Positions 33,034-41,447 of a DNA stretch of 64,000 bases are shown here, piece after piece (position 1 is the stretch's first letter; each line of letters starts with the position of its first letter). Source of the DNA: Paraburkholderia terricola. Its GTDB lineage: Bacteria; Pseudomonadota; Gammaproteobacteria; Burkholderiales; Burkholderiaceae. The stretch covers positions 1 to 64,000 of the forward strand of contig NZ_FRAB01000035.1 in the NCBI RefSeq assembly GCF_900142195.1, written 5' to 3'. Under the pieces are notes generated by a model. That model had not been told where the DNA came from. It was given only the letters and a program-made list of their open reading frames with translations, and did not search any database. Made by a program: the position numbers and the translations under genes.

Positions 33034-34623
33034 TTACTGACCGTTGTTCGCGCCGCCCTGGCCGGGAGCCGCGCGAGTGGCGGAAATGTCGCCGTAACCG
33101 CCCAGACCACCCTTGCCGTAAGTCCGGTCGATGTCGGTCGAATCGCCGTGAATGTTCAGCTTCACGGTCGGCGCCAGGGTGCCGCCGCGACGCGGGCCGA
33201 CGGCGTCGATGAACGATTCGACGAGGCCGCCCGGCATCACGTAATGCGAGTACGACTGGAATGCCCGGGGATTCTGGTTCGGGTCCAGCGCGTACGGCGC
33301 ACCGACCGGCTGGTCGAAATCGGTCGGGTTGCCGAGCACGAGGCCGCTACCCTTGTTCAACGGCAGGAAGTCGCTGCGGATACCGTTGCCGACGAAACCG
33401 TACACGCCGTCAGGACCGTCGACGCCCGCCGCGTAGGTCGGCCGGTGGCTGATCGTGAACAGGTAGTACTTGCCGTCCTTGATATAGATTTGCGGCCGCT
33501 CGGTCTGATCGTTGACGCAGTTGGCCGACAGCAGCGGCGGAAGAAACTTCCACTCCGTGAGCTGCTTGTTCGTCGCCACCGCGAGACCGACGTTCGCCTT
33601 CTGGTAGGTCGCGCCGGAGTTCATCACCGCATTGAGATCCTCCTTGTACGGATCGTTGGGCGCATAACCCAGATCGGCCTCGGTGCAGGTGCGCGCGCCG
33701 CGCGGGCCGCCCGTGTTGCCTTCGAACACCATGAAGGTCTTGCCCGGATGCGCCGGATCGGTGAACACGAACGGATCGCGGAACGAGTAGTACGTGTTCT
33801 GCTCGCGCGACTGGTACAGCTTGCCGTCCGGTTCGAGCAGCGCGTCGTGCTTGTCGAATCCGTCGAACCAGACGTGCGTGTCGTCCGCGTGAATGTGCCC
33901 GTCGGTGCGCGTGATGATCGCGATCGGCGGCGTGATGTCCTGGCCGCCCTCGGCCGAGCGGTTGAAGGACAGCGCGGTGTAGTAGAGGCTGAGGTTGTTG
34001 CCGTTCGTCAGCCGCGCGGAGCCCGACCATTCCGCGTTCTGCGTCATCGGCGCGGTGCCGAAGACCTTCGCGCTCGTGCCGTCCGGGAACAGATGTCCGC
34101 CGTAGGTCCACCCGCCGTTCGCCGGGCGCTGTGACGCCGGAATCCCCGCCCGGCGATAGAAGAAGCCGATGCGAGCGTGCACGTGGCGATCGTCGAACGA
34201 ATAGCCCGCGTGCGGATCGGCGGTCAGCGAGAAAATGACTTCCCAGCCCTTGTAGCTCAGGTTGTCCGCTTTGACATCCGACAGCGGCCATGTGTCCCAC
34301 ACCCACACGTTCGAGTTGATCAGCGGGAAGTCCGCCGGAATGTCCGGCATGGTCAGCGCCGCGGGCAGCGAGTTCTTGTCGGCGGCGGTCGCCGTGTGCG
34401 ATTGCGCCTTGATCTGCCGGACATCGGCGCGCGTCCAGCGCATCGTGAAACTGCTCTCGGGGTCGTAGGCCTGCTGCGTATGCGGCGTCGGCGCGGGGAA
34501 GCCCGGCGCGGACGATTGGGCCAGCGCGGGAGCCGCCGCGGCGGCGAGCAGCGTGCCGCACACCGCGGTCGAGCGCAGGCGGGCGCGAGTTGACGGGAAT
34601 TGCGGGGATCGAAGTCTGTTCAT
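33034..34623 (-). CDS. Levansucrase, glycoside hydrolase family 68
   Basis: 529 residues with a signal peptide (cleavage near ALA at 35). The GH68 catalytic triad is visible: D110 in VWVWDTW (nucleophile), D283 in FRDPF (stabiliser) and E375 in QTERPQIY (acid/base). It transfers fructose from sucrose to a growing levan chain or to water, outside the cytoplasm. Length and N-terminus match Gram-negative levansucrases rather than Bacillus SacB. A Gly/Gln/Asn-rich tail (APGQGGANNGQ) ends the protein. ATG 34623 has AGGA ten bases upstream and is preferred over the frame start at 34650. Confidence 0.95.
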   Translation of the reverse strand: MNRLRSPQFPSTRARLRSTAVCGTLLAAAAAPALAQSSAPGFPAPTPHTQQAYDPESSFTMRWTRADVRQIKAQSHTATAADKNSLPAALTMPDIPADFPLINSNVWVWDTWPLSDVKADNLSYKGWEVIFSLTADPHAGYSFDDRHVHARIGFFYRRAGIPASQRPANGGWTYGGHLFPDGTSAKVFGTAPMTQNAEWSGSARLTNGNNLSLYYTALSFNRSAEGGQDITPPIAIITRTDGHIHADDTHVWFDGFDKHDALLEPDGKLYQSREQNTYYSFRDPFVFTDPAHPGKTFMVFEGNTGGPRGARTCTEADLGYAPNDPYKEDLNAVMNSGATYQKANVGLAVATNKQLTEWKFLPPLLSANCVNDQTERPQIYIKDGKYYLFTISHRPTYAAGVDGPDGVYGFVGNGIRSDFLPLNKGSGLVLGNPTDFDQPVGAPYALDPNQNPRAFQSYSHYVMPGGLVESFIDAVGPRRGGTLAPTVKLNIHGDSTDIDRTYGKGGLGGYGDISATRAAPGQGGANNGQ

Positions 34624-34929
34624 CGGTTCACATCCTGGAAGAGTGCGCAACGAGGGCCGTGGGAAACCGCCGGAGCGTTGCCGTTTGACTTGTTGGTACG
34701 AAATATCTGCTTAGAACCTGGTGATGCCGGAGACGCCTGTGACGCTGGCGCCGGATTGCGGAAAGCTCATTGCCGGAAACAGCAATAGGAAACGACGTTT
34801 GTCGGCCGACCTTGCCCGTGTTGCTCATCGGGCAAGGACCTGCCGGACGTCTGTTTTAGGAACTACGAATGGTCTCTCGCGGGCCCCAAGGAACAGCCGT
34901 GACTCCAATACGTCGGAGATACGACATAC
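34624..34929. other. Intergenic stretch between levansucrase and LacI-type regulator
   Basis: About 300 bases between divergent genes. I see no gene and no further copy of the 14-base operator. It should contain the levansucrase promoter, which I could not place. Confidence 0.4.
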
Positions 34930-34965
34930 CCAAACCGGTTTGGATCATAGTCCAAACCGGTTTGG
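34930..34965. promoter_or_regulatory. Two identical LacI-type operators in tandem
   Basis: The perfect palindrome CCAAACCGGTTTGG occurs at 34930-34943 and again at 34952-34965. The copies are 22 bases apart, centre to centre, so both face the same side of the helix. A central CpG is typical of LacI-family operators. They end 32 bases before ATG 34998 of the LacI-family gene, which suggests autoregulation and possibly control of the divergent levansucrase gene. Confidence 0.8.
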
Positions 34966-34997
34966 ATTGTCAAAGGATTGGTAAGTTTTGAGGTACC

Positions 34998-36089
34998 ATG
35001 ACGCTTGCCCAACCGGCGCCAAATCCCCGCCACGCAAGGCCGCCCCAGGGGAAAACCGAGCAACGCCAAGGTGGAAACGTGAAGGTGAATCTAAAGACGC
35101 TGTCCGACTCGCTCGGACTTTCCCGCACGACCGTTAGCCGGGCGCTCAACGGCTATGACGACGTGAATGAAGCAACCCGCCTGCGAGTAATCGAGGCGGC
35201 GCGCGAACTCGGCTACCACCCTGACCCAACCGCGCGGCGGCTCGCCACCGGCCGCGCCGAAGCGGTGGGCATGGTCTATCCGTTCGGTACGGGCGACCTC
35301 GGCGATCCGCGTCTGGGTGAGGTCGTGGCCGGCATGACCGAGCGCCTCGGCGAAAGCGACCTCGATCTGATCATTGTTTCCGCACGGCCAAACGCGGAAC
35401 TCGAGACGTACCGTCGGCTGGTCGAAGGCAAACTGGTCGACGGTCTGATCGTGGCGCGCACGCTCGTCGACGATCCGCGCATCCGGTTTCTTCAGGCGCG
35501 TCAGTTTCCCTTCGTCGCTTATGGGCGGACCAACAGCCCCACGCCTTATGGCTGGTTCGACTTCGACAACGAGGCGGGAGCGCGGGCCGCCGCGCAACGT
35601 CTGATCGCATTCGGGCACCGACGAATCGGCTTGCTCAGTGCGCCGCTGACGATGAGCTTTGCCGCTCAACGGCGCGCGGGTTTCGTCAGCGCGCTGCAAG
35701 AGGCCGGCATTCAGCCGGAGGCGTCGCTCATGATCGAATGTGCGTTCAACCGGACGGGCGGGTATGAAGCGGCGCGAGCGCTGCTCGAACTTGCCGAGCC
35801 GCCGACGGCATTGGTGGTGGACAACAACCTCGCGGGCGCCGGCGCGTGTCGCGCGATCGTCGAGAGCGGCAAGCAACTGGGTACGGAAATCTCGCTGATC
35901 GTCTATGACGGCGTGCCGCCGGACGTCGCTTCGTCACACACGGTGACATCCGTCGTGCAGCCGACCGGGGAGTCGTCCGGCAGGGTCATCGCCGAACTGA
36001 TTCTGGCGACGATAGCCGGCAAGGAGCCCGAGCCGCGGCTCGCGCAGCCGCGTATCGAGCCGGGCGATACGGACGGGCCACCGCGTTGA
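34998..36089 (+). CDS. LacI family transcriptional regulator, probably of the fructan genes
   Basis: 363 residues from ATG 34998 (GAGG five bases upstream), or 336 from GTG 35079 (AAGGTGG upstream); the HTH starts right after the latter. The HTH and hinge read LKTLSDSLGLSRTTVSRALNGYDDV and YHPDPTARRLATGRAEAVG. The periplasmic-binding-like effector domain follows (DGLIVARTLVDDPRI, AFGHRRIGLLSAPL, PPTALVVDNNLAGAGA). It probably senses fructose, sucrose or a phosphate ester; this is inferred from the adjacent levansucrase and fructanase. Confidence 0.92.
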   Translation: MTLAQPAPNPRHARPPQGKTEQRQGGNVKVNLKTLSDSLGLSRTTVSRALNGYDDVNEATRLRVIEAARELGYHPDPTARRLATGRAEAVGMVYPFGTGDLGDPRLGEVVAGMTERLGESDLDLIIVSARPNAELETYRRLVEGKLVDGLIVARTLVDDPRIRFLQARQFPFVAYGRTNSPTPYGWFDFDNEAGARAAAQRLIAFGHRRIGLLSAPLTMSFAAQRRAGFVSALQEAGIQPEASLMIECAFNRTGGYEAARALLELAEPPTALVVDNNLAGAGACRAIVESGKQLGTEISLIVYDGVPPDVASSHTVTSVVQPTGESSGRVIAELILATIAGKEPEPRLAQPRIEPGDTDGPPR

Positions 36090-36141
36090 CGGCCGGTGGC
36101 CTCGCCCAAACACGCGTTTCCCGCCGAAAGCGGACAGCACG

Positions 36142-37536
36142 TCACGCCGCCCGCGTCGCGGCGGTAGCCACCAGGCTTCGCTCCACAAGGATGACGAAGC
36201 GCTCTTCCTCATGAATCTCGAAGCGCCGGATCTGTGCGATCTGATCCGCGGAAAGCACCTTGCCTTTCGTCATCAGCAGCGTGCCGCGTGAAGTGCGGAG
36301 GTCTTCCGCGAGCTTCATTCCCTCTTTCAGATGCGACGCGTCGACCGTGTCGGGCACGCCTTCCGGCGACAGTTCGGCGTGGCTCGTGACCAGCTCGATG
36401 TATTTGTCGGCGATGGCCGGGTCATAGCGAATGCCCGACTGCGAACGCACGGTGGACACGATTTGCGCGTCGGTCATCTTTTGCGGCGCAATCGCGCCGA
36501 TGCGCAAATCTTCCACGTCGCGGGCCAGCGCGAGAATGCGAGCGCCGATCGGAATGGAACTGCCGGCGAGGCCATCGGGCGCGCCGCGTCCGTCGAAGCG
36601 CTCATATTGATGGCGAATCATCGCCTGCACATTGGCGAGTTGCGACACGGGGCTCAGCGCCATTTGTCCATGCAGCGGATGCAGGTGATAAAGCTTGGCT
36701 TCCTGCGGCTGCATCTTCGCGATGGGCGTCTTCAGCAACGCGTCGGGAAGAAAGAGCTTGCCGATGCCGTGCAACAGGCCCGCCATCAACAATTCGCCAC
36801 ACGCGTAGTCGCTCATTCCAATCGACGCGCCGAGTTGTTTCGCCAGTTCGCCGATTCTCGCGGAATGACCGGGAAGACCGCAGCGCATCTCGACCATGTT
36901 CGCGCAGACCTTCACCATCGTTAGAAAATTGCTTTTCAGATCTTGCTGGGCGCCTTCGAGAAACATGACCGTTTGGCGGATTTCCTCCGTCCGCGCATGA
37001 ACGTCGCGCTCGAGTTCCGTGTTGAAGCTCGCCAGCCTTTCGTTCTGCCGTTGCAGCAATTCAGTCAGGCGCACGGTTTCGCGTTGCAGCCGCAGTTGTT
37101 CGAGCGCGCGCTGGATGGTCAGCAGCAGGTCCTGGTCGTCCCACGGCTTGTGCAGGTAGTGATAGACGTGCCCTTCGTTCACCGCGCGCACCACGGCCTC
37201 CACCTCCGAATATCCGGTCAGCAGAATCCTGATCGCGTCGGGCGCGATCGAGCGTGAGCGGGACAGGAATTCGGCGCCGTCCATGTTCGGCATGCGCATG
37301 TCGGAGATGATCACATCCACGCGCGCCGTTTCGAGTAACTGAAGCGCGTCGGCGCCGCTGTACGCCGAGAGCACCTCGTACTTGAGCGGCCGGAACAGCC
37401 GCTTGAGCGATGAGACGACCCCTGGCTCGTCATCCACCAGCAACAGCGTGGGGACCGGCGCTTCGAGGGGTTCTTGCGATGCCGCCGGCGATTCGCTCGC
37501 GCCGGGCATCTGGTCGGTTACCTGAAGTTCGGACAT
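36142..37536 (-). CDS. Response regulator with degenerate HD-GYP output domain
   Basis: 464 residues. The receiver has phospho-acceptor D79 (VIISDMRMPNMDG), T107 region LLTGYS and K130 (HYLHKPW). A coiled-coil linker (about 148-200) leads to an HD-GYP-like domain. In that domain HDIGK has become HGIGK (256-260), so the metal-binding Asp is lost. The HHExxDGxGYP block reads HQYERFDGRGAP (309-320). Cyclic-di-GMP hydrolysis is therefore unlikely, and a binding or scaffold role is more plausible. It is the last gene of the minus-strand signalling operon, 33 bases after the CheC-like gene. Confidence 0.9.
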   Translation of the reverse strand: MSELQVTDQMPGASESPAASQEPLEAPVPTLLLVDDEPGVVSSLKRLFRPLKYEVLSAYSGADALQLLETARVDVIISDMRMPNMDGAEFLSRSRSIAPDAIRILLTGYSEVEAVVRAVNEGHVYHYLHKPWDDQDLLLTIQRALEQLRLQRETVRLTELLQRQNERLASFNTELERDVHARTEEIRQTVMFLEGAQQDLKSNFLTMVKVCANMVEMRCGLPGHSARIGELAKQLGASIGMSDYACGELLMAGLLHGIGKLFLPDALLKTPIAKMQPQEAKLYHLHPLHGQMALSPVSQLANVQAMIRHQYERFDGRGAPDGLAGSSIPIGARILALARDVEDLRIGAIAPQKMTDAQIVSTVRSQSGIRYDPAIADKYIELVTSHAELSPEGVPDTVDASHLKEGMKLAEDLRTSRGTLLMTKGKVLSADQIAQIRRFEIHEEERFVILVERSLVATAATRAA

Positions 37537-37569
37537 GGATTTCCTTGGTGATTGTTCGCCGGCATTGCA

Positions 37570-38172
37570 CTAGATCGAGCTGAGAAACTGGTCGAGCGCA
37601 TGCTTCATTCCGCGGATGGCTTCGTCGGGCAGCAACATCACCATGCGTGCGCCGAAGCCGCCTTTTTCGAGCGTGAAGTGAATTTCCAGCAGCAGCGCGA
37701 GGCCCCAGCGGCCGTTCTCGAAGTGGCCAAGGTTGGACCCTTCCGTGACCGGCAGTAGCGTCGGGCTCGAAAAGCTGATGCGCCTGCCGAGTTGTTCGAA
37801 GACGCTTTGAACACAAGCGCCCACCAGCAGGTTGGCGATGTCGCACAGCGCTTCGTTGCCGGCGTCGCTGTTTTCGAGGTCGTAGTCCAGCAATTGCCGG
37901 AGTTCGCGTTGACCGTCCGCGCCGAACAGCACGATGGTTTCCCCCGAAATATCCGACTGGAAAGCCTGGCGCACAGGCGGCAACTGACTGACGCCATGCC
38001 CTCGCAATGCTTCAGGCAACTGGGCGGTGCTCACCAGCCTGATGCCCGGCACCGATAACGTGACGAATGCGCCGAGTAGCGTTGCCAGCGCGGCGGCTGC
38101 CTTTCCCATTCCGACATTGCAGATCTCCTGCAGAGCATCGCGCTGGTCTTCGTTAAGACCCTGTTCATTCAT
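37570..38172 (-). CDS. CheC-family phosphatase-like protein
   Basis: 200 residues. The CheC/CheX/FliY active-site helices are recognisable: LQEICNVGMGKAAAAL with E16 and N19, and EALCDIANLLVGAC with D111 and N114 at the second site. CheC proteins dephosphorylate CheY-P. ATG 38172 overlaps the stop of the upstream receiver gene (ATGAATGA), so the phosphatase and its likely substrate are translationally coupled. An in-frame ATG at 38181 is less likely because GGGAG lies too close to it. Confidence 0.85.
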   Translation of the reverse strand: MNEQGLNEDQRDALQEICNVGMGKAAAALATLLGAFVTLSVPGIRLVSTAQLPEALRGHGVSQLPPVRQAFQSDISGETIVLFGADGQRELRQLLDYDLENSDAGNEALCDIANLLVGACVQSVFEQLGRRISFSSPTLLPVTEGSNLGHFENGRWGLALLLEIHFTLEKGGFGARMVMLLPDEAIRGMKHALDQFLSSI

Positions 38173-38533
38173 GGAGACCATACTCCCTCAGGATTGCCCC
38201 GATCGCTTCGGGCGAAACGGGTTTGCAGACAAAGCCGATCGCGCCGAGCGCTTTCGCACGCTCGACCGCACCCGACTGAATGTCAGCCGATACGACAATG
38301 ACAAAGGCATCGAGTCCTTCGTGCTGGATTGCCTCGAGTACTTCGAATCCGGTCATGTGCGGCATCGTCAGATCGAGAAAGATCACGGCGCCTTTGCCGG
38401 CCCGATAGGATTCGAGTGCCGCGGCGCCGTCCGACGCCTGCGTGATGTCCACCTCCCAGTCATCGGGCAAGGATTTAATGAGCAATTTCCTGGCGAGCGC
38501 CGAATCGTCGGCAACGAGTATTGGCAGAGCCAT
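38165..38533 (-). CDS. CheY-like single-domain response regulator
   Basis: 122 residues, receiver only. The acidic pair is D9-D10 (VADDSALARKLL), the phospho-acceptor D54 (IFLDLTMPHMTG), with S82 in VVSAD and K104 in FVCKPVS. No output domain is attached. GAGGA precedes ATG 38533. The gene is 9 bases after the PAS kinase stop and overlaps the CheC-like gene, so kinase, receiver and phosphatase form one translationally linked unit. Confidence 0.93.
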   Translation of the reverse strand: MALPILVADDSALARKLLIKSLPDDWEVDITQASDGAAALESYRAGKGAVIFLDLTMPHMTGFEVLEAIQHEGLDAFVIVVSADIQSGAVERAKALGAIGFVCKPVSPEAIGAILREYGLHE

Positions 38534-38541
38534 AGGGTCCT

Positions 38542-39966
38542 CTATCTGCCGGTTGAAGCCAGCGTGGATTGGGTTCGGGCATCCGGCGCGCTCGCATGCG
38601 CGACGACCGGCTCCGTCTTGCCGGGTTGGGGCGACTCTTCCGCTGCGTCCACCGGTAGCGTGACGCGGAATGTCGTGCCGGCGCCGACCGTGCTGGTCAC
38701 GGAAATCTGCCCGTGATGCGCATTGACGATGCCGTAGCTGACCGATAGCCCGAGGCCGGTTCCCTGGCCCACCGGCTTGGTGGTGAAGAACGGATCGAAG
38801 ATGCGGCTCAGGTGCTCGGCGGGTATGCCGCACCCCGCGTCCGCCACCTCGAACCAGATGCGTGACGGATCGGCGTCGTCGATGCCGGTGCGGATCGTGA
38901 TCTTGCCCTGCGCCGCGCTGTGCTGATCCTGTTTCCCGGCATACGCCTGCGCCGCGTTCACGACGAGATTCAACGCCACCTGGCTGATCTGCGAGGGGAT
39001 GCACCGCACGAGCGGTATCTCGGCGTAATCGCGAACCAGATCGGCGCGATACTTCACCTCGTTATGCACGATGTTCAGCGTCGACTCGATACAGCGGTGC
39101 AGATCGCACCATTCCCAGACGTGCGTGCTGTCGATGCGGGAGAAGTCCCTCAGATCGACCACGATGGTGCGAACTCTGGCGAGACCTTCCCGGGATTCCT
39201 GCACGAGCGCGGGCGCATCGTCCAGCAGATAGTCCAGGTCGGCGCTTGCGGTCAATGCGCGCAAGTCGGGCTCGATGGACGGCGCGGTTCGCGCGACGAG
39301 CTGATTCATATCTTCTGCATAGCGGATCAGTGTCTTGATGTAGCCCTCGAGGGTGTTCAGGTTTGAAAGCACGAAGCCGACAGGGTTGTTGATCTCATGG
39401 GCAACGCCTGCCGCGAGTTGACCGATCGCGGCGAGTTTTTCCGATTGCAGCAGTTGCTGGTGCGCATGCGCCAATTCGTCATTGAGCTCGGTGAGCTGGC
39501 TATTGCGCACGGTCAATTCGGCCAATGCATTCGCCACGGTCTGTTCGCGCTTCTGCAATTCGCCGTATGCAATGCAAACATCCGTCGCATCGACGATGGT
39601 GACCGCCACCGCCGTCACCTCGCGCTCGGCGTTCTCGATCGGAATGAAGCTGCAGTTCTGCCGCATCGCGTCGATTGGCCCGGTAATGGGGCGCGAGTGC
39701 TCGAAGTGAAACAGAAACGGGCGATGCTCCCACGACGAATAAGCGGGCGTGCCCAGCACGAAAACGCCCTCGACTTTTCTCTTCAGCCACTCTCTCGGCA
39801 ATTCGGGGAACACGTCGAGAAGCTCCAGGCCAATCACCTCCTCGGCGGAACGGCCGCTATGAGATTGCATGAAGCGGTTCCAGGCGAGGATGCGCAGATC
39901 GCGGTCCAGAGCGAAGACCCCGCAATTCACGAGTTCGACGATGGATTCCGACAGATTGGTCGTCAC
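38542..39966 (-). CDS. Cytoplasmic PAS-domain sensor histidine kinase
   Basis: 474 residues from GTG 39966, with AAGGGG six bases upstream; the open frame continues to 40392 but that part is not protein-like. The PAS domain covers about 8-130 (LVNCGVFALDRDLRILAWN). A coiled coil follows (LQKREQTVANALAELTVRN). The dimerisation helix has the H-box GQLAAGVAHEINNPVGFV. The ATPase domain has N-box NLVVNAAQAY, G1 ADAGCGIP, F-box RIFDPFFTTKPVG and G2 GTGLGLSVSYG. No membrane segment is seen. It probably phosphorylates the CheY-like and the HD-GYP-linked receivers. Confidence 0.92.
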   Translation of the reverse strand: MTTNLSESIVELVNCGVFALDRDLRILAWNRFMQSHSGRSAEEVIGLELLDVFPELPREWLKRKVEGVFVLGTPAYSSWEHRPFLFHFEHSRPITGPIDAMRQNCSFIPIENAEREVTAVAVTIVDATDVCIAYGELQKREQTVANALAELTVRNSQLTELNDELAHAHQQLLQSEKLAAIGQLAAGVAHEINNPVGFVLSNLNTLEGYIKTLIRYAEDMNQLVARTAPSIEPDLRALTASADLDYLLDDAPALVQESREGLARVRTIVVDLRDFSRIDSTHVWEWCDLHRCIESTLNIVHNEVKYRADLVRDYAEIPLVRCIPSQISQVALNLVVNAAQAYAGKQDQHSAAQGKITIRTGIDDADPSRIWFEVADAGCGIPAEHLSRIFDPFFTTKPVGQGTGLGLSVSYGIVNAHHGQISVTSTVGAGTTFRVTLPVDAAEESPQPGKTEPVVAHASAPDARTQSTLASTGR

Positions 39967-40274
39967 GAAACGCCCCTTATATTTGCAGGGTGCGGAATGC
40001 TGTTTCCCGCGGTAGTAAGCAATGGATTCATGTTGCCGCTCTCTTGGAATAACGGCCTCACGAACGCTTCCCGTATCGGGGTCACCCCTGGGCGATAAGG
40101 CATAAAAAAACCGGCCTGTCAGGGCCGGCTCCGAAGCGCGTTGAAGATCGGTAAGGGTTTCCGCTATCGATTCCGCTATCAACTGGCATAGCCTTCGCGC
40201 CGTTAACAAGTCACTCCCGGCGTGTTCGCGTATTCGCTTCACGTCGACCTCGTGCCTCGTAATCTGGGGGAAGC
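39967..40274. other. Divergent promoter region of the signalling island
   Basis: 308 bases between the PAS kinase gene (minus) and the binding-protein gene (plus). The one clear element is a terminator oriented to the minus strand at 40104-40130. No protein-like frame is present. The stretch 40131-40274 could hold promoters in both directions and a short minus-strand leader RNA. Confidence 0.5.
40104..40130 (-). terminator. Minus-strand Rho-independent terminator inside the kinase leader
   Basis: Read on the minus strand, AGCCGGCCCTGACAGGCCGG forms a CCGGCC/GGCCGG stem and is followed by seven T. It faces towards the kinase operon that starts at 39966. No minus-strand gene exists to its right before the divergent gene at 40275. 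It therefore either attenuates the kinase transcript or ends a small RNA. Confidence 0.75.
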
Positions 40275-41417
40275 ATGCTCTCGAGTTGCAAACGAACAAT
40301 GGGGGCGTTAGCACTTTGCTGGTGTTCGATCCAGCCCGTCTACACGCTGGCCGCGTCGCCAAACCCGGAAGGCAATGAACCGCGCGCCGCAATGAGCATG
40401 GCTCAGATGCAGCATGCGGTCGACAAGGCGTCCGAGCGCAGTTCGCGCTGGAGCGGACCGGCGTCGGGACCGGCGGCGGTGTCCGGCGCGACCATTGCCA
40501 TCGTCAGCGAGGATTTGCGCAACGGCGGCATCCTCGGCGTGGCGAAAGGCATCAAGGAAGCCGCGGACGTCATCGGTTGGAAAACGCGCGTCTACGACGC
40601 GAGCGGCACGTCGGAGGGCCGGCGCAACGCGGTCGCCGCCGCGCTCGCGCTGCGGCCCGACGGCGTGATACTCGTCGGCGTGGACGCCGGTGAGATGAAG
40701 CCGCAGCTCTTGCCGTTCGCGGCGCAAAAGATTCCGATGGTCGGCTGGCACGTCGGTTCTCGCGCCGGCGTGATGCCGGACAGTCCCGTTGCGGTGAACG
40801 TCTCCACGAATCCTCTGGACGTGGCGCGCATCACGGCCATGGCGGCGGTCACGCAATCGGCGGGGCACGGCGGGATCGTGGTCTTCACCGACAGCAATTT
40901 CCAGATCGCCAAGGCCAAGACAGATGCGATGCTGGAGGTAATCCGCGCATGCGAGGATTGCACGCTATTGGCCGTGCAGGATCTCGCCATTTCGAAAAGC
41001 GCCGGACTGATGCCGGCCGTCACGGACCGGCTGCTCGCTCGACACGGAAAGAACTGGACGTATGCGCTCGCCATCAACGATATCTACTTCGACTATGCGG
41101 CTGCCGAACTCACGCGCGCCGGGCGCGCGAGCCGAAGCCTCAGCATGCTGTCGGCCGGCGACGGCAGCGCCGCCGCGTTCCTGCGCATTCAGGCCGGCAC
41201 GTTTCAGACCGGCACGGTCGCCGAGCCGCTCAATCTCCAGGGCTGGCAACTCGTCGACGAGTTAAACCGTCTGCTCGCGCATCAGCAGGTCACCGGCTAT
41301 GTGTCGCCGGTTCATCTGGTGACGGCGCGCAATATCGAATTCGACGGCGGATTGCTTGGCCAATATGACCCGGACAACGGTTACCGGACCATCTACCGCG
41401 GCATCTGGAAGCGATAG
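40275..41417 (+). CDS. Periplasmic sugar-binding-type protein, probable sensor partner
   Basis: 380 residues with a signal peptide (TMGALALCWCSIQPVYTLAA) and a periplasmic binding fold of the ribose type: IAIVSEDLRNGGILGVAKGIKEAA, ALRPDGVILVGVDAG, AAVTQSAGHGGIVVFTDSNF and YVSPVHLVTARN. It is not followed by ABC transporter genes but, 30 bases later, by a membrane histidine kinase. This recalls TorT-TorS pairs, in which a binding protein presents the ligand to the kinase. GGGGGAAGC precedes the ATG. Confidence 0.88.
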   Translation: MLSSCKRTMGALALCWCSIQPVYTLAASPNPEGNEPRAAMSMAQMQHAVDKASERSSRWSGPASGPAAVSGATIAIVSEDLRNGGILGVAKGIKEAADVIGWKTRVYDASGTSEGRRNAVAAALALRPDGVILVGVDAGEMKPQLLPFAAQKIPMVGWHVGSRAGVMPDSPVAVNVSTNPLDVARITAMAAVTQSAGHGGIVVFTDSNFQIAKAKTDAMLEVIRACEDCTLLAVQDLAISKSAGLMPAVTDRLLARHGKNWTYALAINDIYFDYAAAELTRAGRASRSLSMLSAGDGSAAAFLRIQAGTFQTGTVAEPLNLQGWQLVDELNRLLAHQQVTGYVSPVHLVTARNIEFDGGLLGQYDPDNGYRTIYRGIWKR

Positions 41418-41447
41418 CCTCCGGCGGCGAATGCACAGGAACCGACT

